Source: Nocardia salmonicida NBRC 13393 (GTDB taxonomy: Bacteria; Actinomycetota; Actinomycetes; Mycobacteriales; Mycobacteriaceae). From it: a DNA stretch of 64,000 bases. The stretch's first letter is position 1. The number at the start of each line of letters is the position of its first letter. This document shows, in pieces, positions 48,457-57,121 of this stretch. A model generated the notes under the pieces. The model was not told the origin of the DNA. It did no database searches and saw only the letters and a list, made by a program, of their open reading frames with translations. The position numbers and the translations under genes were made by a program. Where the stretch lies: contig NZ_BDBR01000036.1 of NCBI RefSeq assembly GCF_001613085.1, forward strand, positions 54,669 to 118,668. The letters are read 5' to 3'.

Positions 48457-49592
48457 GCCGCCCAGCCGCCCATGCGGTCGAGGTGGTCGCGGACATCGTC
48501 GAGGAATCCGGGTGGAAAGCGCAGGTTTCCCATCTCGGTGCGACGCAGGAATCCCGCCGTCGCGCGGGGAGAGAGCAGACGAGGTTCGGTGAGGAAGTTC
48601 TTCAGGTCCTCGTAGGGTTCGTGGACCGGCCAGGTGGAGAGGGGAACGCGGTGCACGACGCCCGCGTGACCCCAGGCCGCGCTCGGCCATGGTTGGCCCG
48701 CGGTAATCGGTTCTCCCACGGTGAGCGGGTCCGACGGTGCGGCCAGGCGTTCACCGACCCAGTTCGCCATCCGCACACTCACCGCGTTGCCCACCAGTTT
48801 CCAACGATGACCGTGGCGCACGCCGGGAACGTCGATGGCGGGGGCGGTCCAGTCGGCGTCGAAGCCTTGTAATCGTTCACCGTCGACGATGCCCGGCGTC
48901 ACGATCTCGCCCGCGGGCAGCCGGATCGCAGGCGGACTGGCGATGCCGAGCCCGGAGCCACCCTTGAGGGTCGGCACGGCGTTCACCGCCCAGCCGAGGC
49001 CACGCACACCTTCGGTCCAGTAGAAACCACACGGATCGCGCTCCGGGTCGCCGTAGTCGCGGGGGCCCGCGTCGTCGCCGAACAGCACCTGACGGGGGTC
49101 CTCGGTGCGCGAAGCCAGCATCAGTACGCGCTGACGCCGCTGCGGCAAGCCGAACGCGCGGCCGTCGACGACCCGGTACGCCCAGGCGTACCCGAGCTCC
49201 TCCAGCGCGGCGGTGATGTGGCGCATCGCCGCACCACGACCCAGCTGCAGCATGAACGGGACATTCTCGATCAACAACCAGCGCGGCCCACGCTGCCTGC
49301 GAACCAGCCGGAACACCTCGTCGACCAGGCCGGATCGACGCCCGGTGATGCCCGCCGTGCGCCCGGCCTGTGACAGGTCCTGGCAGGGAAAACCGGCCGC
49401 GACGAGCTCGGTGCCCGCGGGCAGTGAACGCAGTCGGGTGATGTCGCCGTGCAGGTCGGTATCGGGGAATCGAGCCGAAAGGACACCCTGGGCGCCGGGG
49501 TCGATCTCGCACAGCAGCTCCGAGGTCCAGCCATGCCTGCTCAGACCGAGTTCGAGCCCGCCGATCCCGGCGAACAACCCGACCATCCGCAT
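48453..49592 (-). CDS. dcm: DNA cytosine-5 methyltransferase
   Basis: A 379-residue m5C methyltransferase with motifs in order: I (LFAGIGGLELGL, about 6-17), IV (GFPCQDLSQAGRT, catalytic Cys70), VI (LIENVPFML), VIII (GLPQRRQRVLMLASR), and X (LVGNAVSVRMANWV) near residue 275. The target-recognition region between VIII and X is short. No restriction endonuclease gene is adjacent, so it is probably an orphan enzyme or half of a lost system. The ATG at 49592 has AGGGG upstream; a longer in-frame extension upstream is non-coding and overlaps a palindrome. Confidence 0.93.
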   Translation of the reverse strand: MRMVGLFAGIGGLELGLSRHGWTSELLCEIDPGAQGVLSARFPDTDLHGDITRLRSLPAGTELVAAGFPCQDLSQAGRTAGITGRRSGLVDEVFRLVRRQRGPRWLLIENVPFMLQLGRGAAMRHITAALEELGYAWAYRVVDGRAFGLPQRRQRVLMLASRTEDPRQVLFGDDAGPRDYGDPERDPCGFYWTEGVRGLGWAVNAVPTLKGGSGLGIASPPAIRLPAGEIVTPGIVDGERLQGFDADWTAPAIDVPGVRHGHRWKLVGNAVSVRMANWVGERLAAPSDPLTVGEPITAGQPWPSAAWGHAGVVHRVPLSTWPVHEPYEDLKNFLTEPRLLSPRATAGFLRRTEMGNLRFPPGFLDDVRDHLDRMGGWAA

Positions 49593-49630
49593 CAACGACC
49601 CCTGTGTCTTCGGAGCGCGGCCGCGCTCGA

Positions 49631-49724
49631 GTTCGCGGCCCTGAACGGCCCGCTGTTCGGCGGCCGATACTCGTGCCTGCGCCGCATTGTATCGGGCCCG
49701 CTGAACAGCGAGCCGACCGCGAAC
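49631..49724. repeat. Dispersed ~94-bp palindrome, copy C
   Basis: Outer GTTCGCGG (49631-49638) and CCGCGAAC (49717-49724) enclose CGCTGTTCGGC (49651-49661) with GCTGAACAGCG (49700-49710), and CCGATAC (49664-49670) with GTATCGG (49689-49695). It occupies part of the 348-bp divergent gap 49593-49940 between dcm and the ABC exporter, which otherwise holds no gene. Confidence 0.7.
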
Positions 49725-49940
49725 AAGCGGCCGAGGGGCCGACTGCTTCATCAGATGGACGGTGGGGCGGCGTTGGGTCACATCGGTGGACGAAGGGGCG
49801 TTGCCGGGAGGAAAATCGGTGGCTGGAGGTGGGGGTGCTCTGGGACTCTTGAAGGGCCGAACTTGTCGGACCCCGGTGCGAACATCACCTGGCGTCCGTA
49901 CCGGAAAACCAACCAGCCGACCGGGCATCAAGGGGGAGTT

Positions 49941-51770
49941 TTGTCTGTCACATCAGAGCTGGCGGCTGCCGAATCGGAGGCCGACAGATCGGAGCGGCCT
50001 GCGCCGCGGTCGAGTGGGGCAATGCGGTCGCTGAGGCGATTTCTGCCCTTTCTCCGCCCCTATCGGGTGCCGCTGCTGTTGGCGAACGCGCTGGCGATCG
50101 TTACCGCGAGCACCGCGATCGCGATTCCGCTCGTTATCGCGCGGGTGGTCGACGGGCCGATCGCGCAGCGCGATTTCGTCGGCTTGCTGGCGCCGGTCGC
50201 GCTGATCTTTCTGCTCGGCTCGCTCGAATCGTTCGGCATGTGGGGCAGGCGATGGCTGGTATCGAAGCCTTCGACGATGTTCGAGATCACCATGCGCGCC
50301 AAGCTTTTCACCCAGCTGCAGGCGCTCTCGATCGGACGCCACGACGGCTGGCAGTCGGGCCAGCTGCTCTCGCGCGCCATCGACGATCTGTCGGTGCTGC
50401 GGCGGTTCGTCGCGTTCGCGGGCCCGTTCCTCATCGTCAACGGGGTGATCATGCCCACCGGGCTGATCGTGCTGTTCGCGATGAATTGGCAAGTGGGACT
50501 GATCTTCACGGTCACGTCCCTGCCGTTGACGCTGTTCTGCGCGCGATTCGTCCGACGGTTCGAGGTGGCCTCGCGCCGTTCGCAGGACCAGTCCGGCGAC
50601 CTGGCCACCATCGCCCAGGAATCCGCGCAGGGCGTGCGGGTGCTCAAGGCGCTGGGTCGTGGCCAGTTCTTCGGTACCCGCTTCACCGCCCTGTCCAGGG
50701 AACTGCGGCGCACCGAGATGGAGAAGGTGCGCCTCGACGCGACACTGTGGGCGGCGTTGGTGACCCTGCCGACCGCGTCTATCGCGGTGTCGCTCGGGGT
50801 GGGCGGCTACTCGGTGGTGCACGGGTCGATGACGATGGGCACGCTCGTCGCGAGCATCACCCTTGCCACGTTCCTGCAGTGGCCGATCATCTGGCTCGGG
50901 TTCCTGTTGTCGGAGCTGTTCGAGGCGCGCACCGCGGCCGATCGCTTCTGGGAGATCATCGATACCCCGCTCGACATCGCCGACCCGCCGAACCCCGCGG
51001 AACTTCCCACCGCGCTGCGCGGGGAACTGGTGATCGACCGTGTCCGCTTCGCTTACCCGCGATCCGGAGACGGGCCGGAGCACACCGTGCTGGAAGAGAT
51101 TTCGCTGCGGATCAGGCCGGGGGAGACGGTCGCGCTCGTCGGTGCGACGGGCAGCGGTAAAACCGCGCTGCTCGAGCTGATTCCCCGGCTCTACGACGTG
51201 AGCGGCGGCAGCATCACCATCGACGGCGTCGATATCGCCACCCTGCGGCTGGCCGAACTGCGCCGGGTGGTGACGGTGGCCTTCGAGGAACCGGTGCTGT
51301 TCTCGGCCAGCGTGCGCGAGAACGTCGCACTGGGCGACCCGCGCGCCACCGACGCCGATGTGCGTCAGGCGCTCGATATCGCCCAGGCGGGCGAGTTCGT
51401 CGACGCGTTGCCGTGGGGGCTCGACACCCGCATCGGCGAGCAAGGCATGAGTCTGTCCGGCGGACAGCGTCAGCGTCTGGCCCTGGCCAGGGCCGTGCTC
51501 ACCGGTGACACCGCGGCGACCGGCCGGATCATGGTCCTCGACGATCCGCTCTCGGCCTTGGACGTGGAAACCGAAGAGCGCGTGCAGGATCGGCTGCGCT
51601 CGGTGCTCTCCGGAGCGACCACGCTGCTCGTCGCGCACCGGCCGTCCACCGCCGCACTGGCCGACCGCGTCGCCCTACTCGCCGACGGTCGCATCGTCGC
51701 CGAGGGCAGACACGAAAAACTGCTGCGCACGAGCAGCCACTACCGCGAACTGATGGGAGGTGAGGCATGA
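49941..51770 (+). CDS. ABC exporter subunit with degenerate ATP site
   Basis: A roughly 609-residue fused membrane-ATPase exporter half. Six helices (about 45-330) are followed by the ATPase: Walker A LVGATGSGKTALLELIP, signature LSGGQRQRLALARAVLTG, Walker B IMVLDDPLSALD. In the last, the catalytic Glu is Asp, as in the non-canonical half of heterodimeric exporters. The TTG at 49941, preceded by AGGGGGAG, is the likeliest start; the ATG at 50022 is an alternative. It overlaps the next gene by 4 bp, and the two proteins form one transporter. Confidence 0.9.
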   Translation: MSVTSELAAAESEADRSERPAPRSSGAMRSLRRFLPFLRPYRVPLLLANALAIVTASTAIAIPLVIARVVDGPIAQRDFVGLLAPVALIFLLGSLESFGMWGRRWLVSKPSTMFEITMRAKLFTQLQALSIGRHDGWQSGQLLSRAIDDLSVLRRFVAFAGPFLIVNGVIMPTGLIVLFAMNWQVGLIFTVTSLPLTLFCARFVRRFEVASRRSQDQSGDLATIAQESAQGVRVLKALGRGQFFGTRFTALSRELRRTEMEKVRLDATLWAALVTLPTASIAVSLGVGGYSVVHGSMTMGTLVASITLATFLQWPIIWLGFLLSELFEARTAADRFWEIIDTPLDIADPPNPAELPTALRGELVIDRVRFAYPRSGDGPEHTVLEEISLRIRPGETVALVGATGSGKTALLELIPRLYDVSGGSITIDGVDIATLRLAELRRVVTVAFEEPVLFSASVRENVALGDPRATDADVRQALDIAQAGEFVDALPWGLDTRIGEQGMSLSGGQRQRLALARAVLTGDTAATGRIMVLDDPLSALDVETEERVQDRLRSVLSGATTLLVAHRPSTAALADRVALLADGRIVAEGRHEKLLRTSSHYRELMGGEA

Positions 51771-53626
51771 GCACCGAGACCGTGACACCGGAAGAGGCAG
51801 CGCCGGAGAAGGAATCCGATCTGGCCGCCGACTGGCGGGGTATCGCCAAGGAGGACGACACCGTCACCGGAACCGGAAACCTGGTGCTGGCCGGTCGATC
51901 CCGGCGACTGCTCCTCGATCTGGTGCGCCCCTACCGCAAGCAGGCGATCGGAACCTTCGTCCTGATCCTGCTCGACAACGTGGCCAAGGTGTCGCTGCCG
52001 CTGTTCATCGCCTACGGCCTCGACCACGGCATCAGCCAAGGCCGCCAGGGCAATTGGACGCCGATGCTCGCGACCGTCGCCGGCTTCGTCGGGGTGACGG
52101 TGCTGTCGGGGCTCACCACGTTCGCCTTCCTGCGGGCCTCCGGGTGGCTGAGTCAGCGGGTGCTGTTCGATCTGCGGGTGCGCGCGTTCCAGCACACACA
52201 GCGGTTGAGCGTGTCCTTCCACGAGAAGTACACCTCGGGCAAGGTCGTCACCCGGCTCACCAGCGATATCGAGGCCCTGCAGGAGCTGCTCGAAGGCGCG
52301 CTGAATCAGGCGCTGAGCGCGGTGATCTCGGTGGTGACCATCGCGGCGCTGCTGATCTGGCTCGATCCGATGCTCGCCTCGATCGTGTTGATCGGGTTCG
52401 TGCCGCTGGTGCTGGTCACCCGGTGGGCGCAGCGGCGTCAACGGGCGGGCTACCGGCGCACGCGCGGTGCGATCTCGCGCGTTGTCGTGCAGTTCGTCGA
52501 ATCGATGAGCGGCATGCGCGCGGTGCAGGCATTCCGTCGCGAACACCGCAACGAGGAGGTCCTCGGCGCGGAGGACTCGGTGTACCAGAAGGCGACCACC
52601 GGCGCGGTTCGCGGAATGGGCGACTACGTCGGGCTGTCGAATTTCATCGGCAAGCTCACCACGGTGATCGTGCTGCTGGTCGGCGCGTGGCAGGTGATGG
52701 AGGGCAACCTCGCGATCGGTGTGCTCGCCGCGTACCTGCTCTACCTCGACCAGTTCTACGGCCCGCTCGACGAGCTCGCGCAGGTGTTCAACTCCTACCA
52801 GTCCGCCGCCGCGGCGCTGGAGAAGATCTCCGGCGTGCTCGAGGAGGAACCGGCCGTCGCCGAACCGGAACGCCCGGCCACCCTCGACCGCTCGACCGGC
52901 GCGGTGCGGATGGACAAGGTCAGCTTCGGCTACAACGCCACTTCGGTGCTGCCGGAGTTCGACCTGGAGATCCCGGCCGGACAGGTGGTGGCGCTGGTCG
53001 GCGCCACGGGCGCGGGCAAGTCGACGCTGGCGAAACTGCTCACCCGGTTCTACGACCCGACCGGTGGCGTCATCACCCTCGACGAGGTGGATCTGCGCCA
53101 CCTGGCCGATGCCGAGCTGCGCAGGCACGTCGTGATGATCACGCAGGAGGCCTACCTGTTCTCCGGCACCATCGCCGACAACATCCGGCTCGGCAGGCCC
53201 GACGCGACCGACGCCGAGGTCGCCGCGGCCGCGCGTGCGGTGGGGCTGGACGCGTTCGTCGCGGGACTGCCCGACGGGTATGCCACCGACGTGCGCACGC
53301 GCGGCGGCAGGCTGTCGGCGGGGCAGCGTCAGCTGGTGGCGTTCGCACGGGTGTTCCTGGCCGATCCGGCGGTGATCGTGCTCGACGAGGCCACGTCCAG
53401 CCTGGACATCCCCGGTGAGCGACTGGTTCAGCACGCGCTGGAGACGCTGCTTCGCGACCGCACGGCCGTGATCATCGCGCACCGACTGTCCACCGTGGCC
53501 ATTGCCGACCGGGTGCTGGTGCTCGACGGCGGCCGGATCGTGGAGGACGGCGCACCGACCGAGCTGATCGCGGGCCAGGGACGCTTCGCCGGATTGCACG
53601 CCGCCTGGCGGGATTCGCTGGTGTGA
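51767..53626 (+). CDS. ABC exporter subunit with canonical ATP site
   Basis: A 619-residue partner of the preceding protein. Helices lie at about 55-345. The ATPase has Walker A LVGATGAGKSTLAKLL, signature LSAGQRQLVAFARVFLA (non-consensus A for G), Walker B VIVLDEATSSLD with the catalytic Glu, and switch His (IIAHRLSTVAIAD). Lipids, peptides or drugs are typical substrates of such heterodimers. The ATG overlaps the upstream stop by 4 bp. The operon is divergent from dcm-vsr. Confidence 0.93.
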   Translation: MSTETVTPEEAAPEKESDLAADWRGIAKEDDTVTGTGNLVLAGRSRRLLLDLVRPYRKQAIGTFVLILLDNVAKVSLPLFIAYGLDHGISQGRQGNWTPMLATVAGFVGVTVLSGLTTFAFLRASGWLSQRVLFDLRVRAFQHTQRLSVSFHEKYTSGKVVTRLTSDIEALQELLEGALNQALSAVISVVTIAALLIWLDPMLASIVLIGFVPLVLVTRWAQRRQRAGYRRTRGAISRVVVQFVESMSGMRAVQAFRREHRNEEVLGAEDSVYQKATTGAVRGMGDYVGLSNFIGKLTTVIVLLVGAWQVMEGNLAIGVLAAYLLYLDQFYGPLDELAQVFNSYQSAAAALEKISGVLEEEPAVAEPERPATLDRSTGAVRMDKVSFGYNATSVLPEFDLEIPAGQVVALVGATGAGKSTLAKLLTRFYDPTGGVITLDEVDLRHLADAELRRHVVMITQEAYLFSGTIADNIRLGRPDATDAEVAAAARAVGLDAFVAGLPDGYATDVRTRGGRLSAGQRQLVAFARVFLADPAVIVLDEATSSLDIPGERLVQHALETLLRDRTAVIIAHRLSTVAIADRVLVLDGGRIVEDGAPTELIAGQGRFAGLHAAWRDSLV

Positions 53627-53675
53627 TGCGCCCGTGTTGTGTGGCGGCGGGGCTGGTGTCGCTTACCGTAGAGAG

Positions 53676-54293
53676 GTGACGACCCCAGCCCCGGGCCCGG
53701 CCGACGGCCCCACCGAGATCAAACCGGCCTCCCGGTGGCCTACGGTGCTCACCTGGCGTGCCCACGACAACTCCCGCATGGAATCGGTGCGCGTGACGGT
53801 GAACGGCAATCGGATCAGGGCGGCGGGCCGACTGATAGGTAGTGCCGGCGACGAGCACCCGGCGTTCAGCGCGTCTTACGACCTTGTCACCGATGAGGCG
53901 GGCGCCACGCGGCGGTTGTCGCTGCGCACCACCACCGCGGCCGGTGAACGCCACGCCTCGATCTCGCGTGACGAGGAGAACTACTGGCTCGTCGACGCGG
54001 GCGGGACCCACGTGCGCTCCACCTTCGGCGGCGCACTCGACGTCGACGTGGTGCTGAGTCCGTTCTTCAACACCCTGCCGATCCGGCGGTTCAGCCTGCA
54101 ACACGCCGTCGGCGACGTCCAGGTCCCGGTCGTCTACGTGCGACTACCCGACCTGCTGGTGCAGGAGGCCGAGCTCACCTACTCGAGCGCGGCCGACGGC
54201 ATCAACGTCCTGTCCCCGGTATCGAGCGCCACCCTGACGGTCGACCCGGAAGGTTTCGTCCTGGACTATCCGGGACTGGCCGAGCGCGCCTGA
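53676..54293 (+). CDS. Putative glycolipid-binding (DUF1089-like) protein
   Basis: A 205-residue soluble protein built almost entirely of antiparallel strands: VLTWRAHDNSRMESVRVTVN, then HPAFSASYDLVTDEAGATRRLSL, HASISRDEENYWLVDAGGTH and DVVLSPFFNTLPIRR. These match the PF06475-type putative glycolipid-binding family, which has a lipid-carrier-like barrel. GAGAG lies immediately before the GTG at 53676. It is 49 bp after the ABC exporter genes and probably co-transcribed; a substrate link to the exporter is possible. Confidence 0.8.
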   Translation: MTTPAPGPADGPTEIKPASRWPTVLTWRAHDNSRMESVRVTVNGNRIRAAGRLIGSAGDEHPAFSASYDLVTDEAGATRRLSLRTTTAAGERHASISRDEENYWLVDAGGTHVRSTFGGALDVDVVLSPFFNTLPIRRFSLQHAVGDVQVPVVYVRLPDLLVQEAELTYSSAADGINVLSPVSSATLTVDPEGFVLDYPGLAERA

Positions 54294-54311
54294 TCCGGCG
54301 AAGGCAGGGAC

Positions 54312-55259
54312 TCAAAGTGCGCGCAGCACGCCACCGTCGCGACCCGCACGATGCAGTTCGCCGAGCCAGTCGCCGGTGCCGGGAGTGATGCCGGTGATGT
54401 CCCAGGTCGTGCGGTCGTCGTAGGCGGTGCGACCGCGGAAACCCGTCTCGACAAGTTCGCCGAGGTCGCCGTCCGCACGCAGGGAATCGCGTGCGGTGAC
54501 GAGTGTCTCGATGGTTTCGTCGAGGACCCGTCCCAGCGCGGCCGCGTTCGGTTCGCAGATGGCGCGCACGAGGTCGGGGGCGGTACCCGCGACGCGGGTA
54601 CCGTCGCGGAACGAACCCGCCGCCAGACCGAGCGCCAGCTTCCCACCCTCGGCGCCCGCAGCGGCCAGCGCTTCGGCCAGTACGTGCGGCAGATGCGAGA
54701 TCCGCGCGACGGCCTGATCGTGTTCCTCGGCGAGCACCGGAACCACCACCGACCCGCAATCCAAGGCGAGCCGTACCACTCGCGACCACGGTTCTGCTCG
54801 CGTGCCCTCGTCCACCCCGACGGCCCATACGGCACCCTGGAAGAGATCTGAATCTGTTGCAGCCCAACCGGATTGGGCGGTGCCGGTCATCGGATGCCCA
54901 CCCACATACAGGGCCTCGAGCCCATGCTTCCGCACCGCGTCCAGCACCGGCCCCTTCACACTCACCACATCGGTCAGCGGGCAACCGGGCGCGAGCGCGG
55001 CGATGTCGGCCAGCAGAGATGCGACGGCGGGCATCGGTACCGCGATTACCAGCAGCGCGCTCGCTTCGGCGGCCCGAATCAGCACCGCGGACAGGTCGCC
55101 GGAGACGTCGAAGCCGTCCTGACACGCCGCGGAAACCCCGGATTCGGAGCGGTTGTAGCCGAACGTCCGGTAGCCCGATGCGGCGGCGGCGCGCAGCAGT
55201 GAACCGCCGATCAGGCCGGTCCCGAGGACGCAAACAGCCCCACGCTCGTCGATGCTCAT
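54312..55259 (-). CDS. tyrA: Prephenate dehydrogenase
   Basis: A 315-residue enzyme that oxidises and decarboxylates prephenate to 4-hydroxyphenylpyruvate, the tyrosine branch of aromatic synthesis. The NAD-binding VLGTGLIGGSLLRAA loop is at about 10-24. VGGHPMTGTAQSGWAATDSD is the substrate motif with the catalytic His, and HDQAVARISHLPHVLAEALA follows. There is no chorismate mutase or ACT domain. The ATG at 55259 is chosen for the direct start at the Rossmann fold. It is divergent from the TadA operon, the same arrangement as Rv3754 in M. tuberculosis, from memory. Confidence 0.93.
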   Translation of the reverse strand: MSIDERGAVCVLGTGLIGGSLLRAAAASGYRTFGYNRSESGVSAACQDGFDVSGDLSAVLIRAAEASALLVIAVPMPAVASLLADIAALAPGCPLTDVVSVKGPVLDAVRKHGLEALYVGGHPMTGTAQSGWAATDSDLFQGAVWAVGVDEGTRAEPWSRVVRLALDCGSVVVPVLAEEHDQAVARISHLPHVLAEALAAAGAEGGKLALGLAAGSFRDGTRVAGTAPDLVRAICEPNAAALGRVLDETIETLVTARDSLRADGDLGELVETGFRGRTAYDDRTTWDITGITPGTGDWLGELHRAGRDGGVLRAL

Positions 55260-55317
55260 CGGAACAGATTGGCACACGAGTTCATCATTAGGGGTGGGAC
55301 AGACTACCGTTTGGTCC

Positions 55318-55857
55318 ATGGCAGCACAGCGCTCGGGCACGAACAGGGCGACGTCGGATGACGACTTCGACGTCGAAGGGTTCGCAGTGGCCGTGGTCCG
55401 CGAAGAAGGCACGTGGCGGGTCAGCCCGCTCAGCTCCGATGCCCTGCACGATCTGTCGGCCGCGGAGACCGAACTGAAGGCTTTGCGCAGCTCAGGTGCG
55501 GTGTTCGGCCTGATCGACGTCGACGACGAATTCTTCATCGTGTTGCGTCCCGCGCCGAGCGGCACCCTCCTGCTCGTCTCCGACGCGACCGCGGCGATCG
55601 ACTACGACATCGCCGCCGACGTCCTCGACGCGCTCAATGTCGAGATCCCCGATATCGACCCCGACGACCTCGACGACGTCGAACCGTGGGAAGAGGGTGA
55701 TCTCGGCGTCCTGGCCGACCTCGGCCTCCCCGAACCGGTCCTCAGCGTGATCATCGCCGAAACCGACCTCTATCCCGACGAGCAGCTCGGCATGATCGCC
55801 CAGCGCCTCGGTTTCGCCGACGAGTTCGCCGCGGTCCTGGACAAAATGCCGAGGTGA
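55318..55857 (+). CDS. tRNA adenosine deaminase-associated protein
   Basis: A 179-residue acidic protein almost always found directly before tadA in actinobacteria. It has an FAVAVVREEGTWRVSPLSSD first strand pair, a central LIDVDDEFFIVLRPAPSGTL hairpin and a C-terminal helical segment (PDEQLGMIAQRLGFADEFAA). It may help TadA find or hold tRNA-Arg(ACG); this role is inferred from linkage only. It overlaps tadA by 4 bp. Note that tRNA-Arg(ACG), TadA's substrate, lies 25 kb away in this window. Confidence 0.88.
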   Translation: MAAQRSGTNRATSDDDFDVEGFAVAVVREEGTWRVSPLSSDALHDLSAAETELKALRSSGAVFGLIDVDDEFFIVLRPAPSGTLLLVSDATAAIDYDIAADVLDALNVEIPDIDPDDLDDVEPWEEGDLGVLADLGLPEPVLSVIIAETDLYPDEQLGMIAQRLGFADEFAAVLDKMPR

Positions 55858-56303
55858 CCGACGAAGAGATGATGCGCGCCGCCCTGGCGGCCGCAGCCGA
55901 CGCCGACCCGCGCGATGTGCCGGTCGGCGCCGTCGTCTTCGACTCACAGGGCCGCGAACTCGCGCGCGCCACCAACGCCAGGGAAGCCCTCGGCGACCCC
56001 ACCGCCCACGCCGAAGTGCTCGCCCTGCGTGCGGCCGCCGCCGTCCACGGTGACGGATGGCGTCTCGAGGGCGCGACCCTGGCCGTCACCCTCGAACCGT
56101 GCACCATGTGCGCGGGCGCGCTGGTGCTGGCCCGGGTCGGCAAGGTCGTCTTCGGTGCGTGGGAACCCAAAACCGGTGCCGTCGGCTCGCTCTGGGACGT
56201 GGTCCGCGACCGCCGCCTCAACCACCGCCCCGAAGTCCGCGGCGGCATCCTCGAATCGGACTGCGTCGCCCTCCTCGACACCTTCTTCAAAAACCAACGC
56301 TGA
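55854..56303 (+). CDS. tadA: tRNA-specific adenosine-34 deaminase
   Basis: A 149-residue zinc deaminase that converts A34 of tRNA-Arg(ACG) to inosine. Zinc and catalytic residues: DPTAHAEVLAL (His and Glu, about residues 47-50) and EPCTMCAGAL (two Cys, about 80-85). VFGAWEPKTGAVGSLWDVVR is the conserved tail strand. It is translated from GTG, overlapping the upstream stop. It precedes tRNA-Ser(CGA) by under 50 bp. Cytidine-deaminase-type relatives differ in the tRNA-binding C-terminus seen here. Confidence 0.94.
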   Translation: MTDEEMMRAALAAAADADPRDVPVGAVVFDSQGRELARATNAREALGDPTAHAEVLALRAAAAVHGDGWRLEGATLAVTLEPCTMCAGALVLARVGKVVFGAWEPKTGAVGSLWDVVRDRRLNHRPEVRGGILESDCVALLDTFFKNQR

Positions 56304-56349
56304 CCAGCCGATTTAACAATCGCCCACCCACTCCGGTACCGTAGTCGGC

Positions 56350-56440
56350 GGTGGCGTGTCCGAGCGGCCTAAGGAGCACGCCTCGAAAGCGTGTGAGGGG
56401 TAACCCCCCTCCGAGGGTTCAAATCCCTCCGCCACCGCCA
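56350..56440 (+). tRNA. tRNA-Ser(CGA), second integration target
   Basis: Acceptor arms GGTGGCG (56350-56356) and CGCCACC (56430-56436). Anticodon stem CACGC/GCGTG, loop CTCGAAA, anticodon CGA at 56384-56386. A long variable arm and encoded CCA are present. Its 3' end is the left repeat of the second element. Confidence 0.97.
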
Positions 56441-56441
56441 A
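56414..56441 (+). repeat. attL of the second element
   Basis: 28 bp at the tRNA-Ser 3' end matching 61844-61871 at 27 of 28 positions; the mismatch is at 56421 (A versus G in the T loop). Confidence 0.85.
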
Positions 56442-56443
56442 CA

Positions 56444-56474
56444 GCCTCTGACCTGCTAAGCCCAGGTCAGAGGC
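56444..56474 (+). terminator. Hairpin after tRNA-Ser(CGA)
   Basis: GCCTCTGACCTG (56444-56455) pairs with 56463-56474, then TTTTT. It lies inside the second element, so it is element-borne. Confidence 0.85.
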
Positions 56475-57120
56475 TTTTTCATGCCGTACCGCAGTGCTGT
56501 TCGGGTGCCGTGGGCACATTGTGCCCGCACGCCGGCCGGGCATAGGGCCGCGTGGATCGACTCGGCTGCGCGGTCGAGATCGCTGTCGAACAGATCTGCG
56601 TACACACGCAGAGTCACACTCGCGTCCGCGTGGCCGAGCATCCGTGCCAGCGCCAGCACGTTCACGTTCGCCGATACCGCCAGCGATGCGCAGGAGTGCC
56701 GGAGTTCATGCGGGGTGATCGCCTGAACCTTCGCCGATTCACCGCGCCAGCGAACCATCCGCCGGACGACTCCGGCCGGGGTAGATAGTCCGTGCCGTCG
56801 GCGAACACCAGCGAGGTACGGGCACGGCCACGGCACTGCACCGAGAGTTCGTCCAGGACGAATTGGGGACCGGCACCGGCCGCACCTTACGACTCTTGGT
56901 GTGCCCACCGTGCGGCCCATGTCCGCTATCCAGGTCTCGGCGGCGTCGAGTTCGATGTCGGTGACAGGTGTTGCGCCCCAACGTGATTCGATGTGGTTTC
57001 GCCATGTATCGAAGCAATGCAGCCGCCGACCGCGCTTGCGTACATAGCAGGCAGGATCGGCACGCGTTACGGGCTGGGCGTCGCGGTAGGTGATACGTTG
57101 GCCGATCTCGCCGAACCGTA
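56456..57120 (-). pseudogene. Tyrosine integrase of the second element, frameshifted and internally deleted
   Basis: The minus strand carries integrase pieces in different frames. They are a core-binding part (CYVRKRGRRLHCFDTWRNHI, then WGATPVTDIELDAAETWIAD), a beta-hairpin lysine segment (HTKSRKVRPVPVP, then LDELSVQCRGRARTSLVFAD), and the catalytic end ITPHELRHSCASLAVSANVN with GHADASVTLRVYADL (HxxR, GH and Tyr intact). The part holding the first catalytic Arg is missing and at least two frameshifts separate the pieces. The enzyme is dead, which immobilises the element. Confidence 0.8.
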
Positions 57121-57121
57121 A

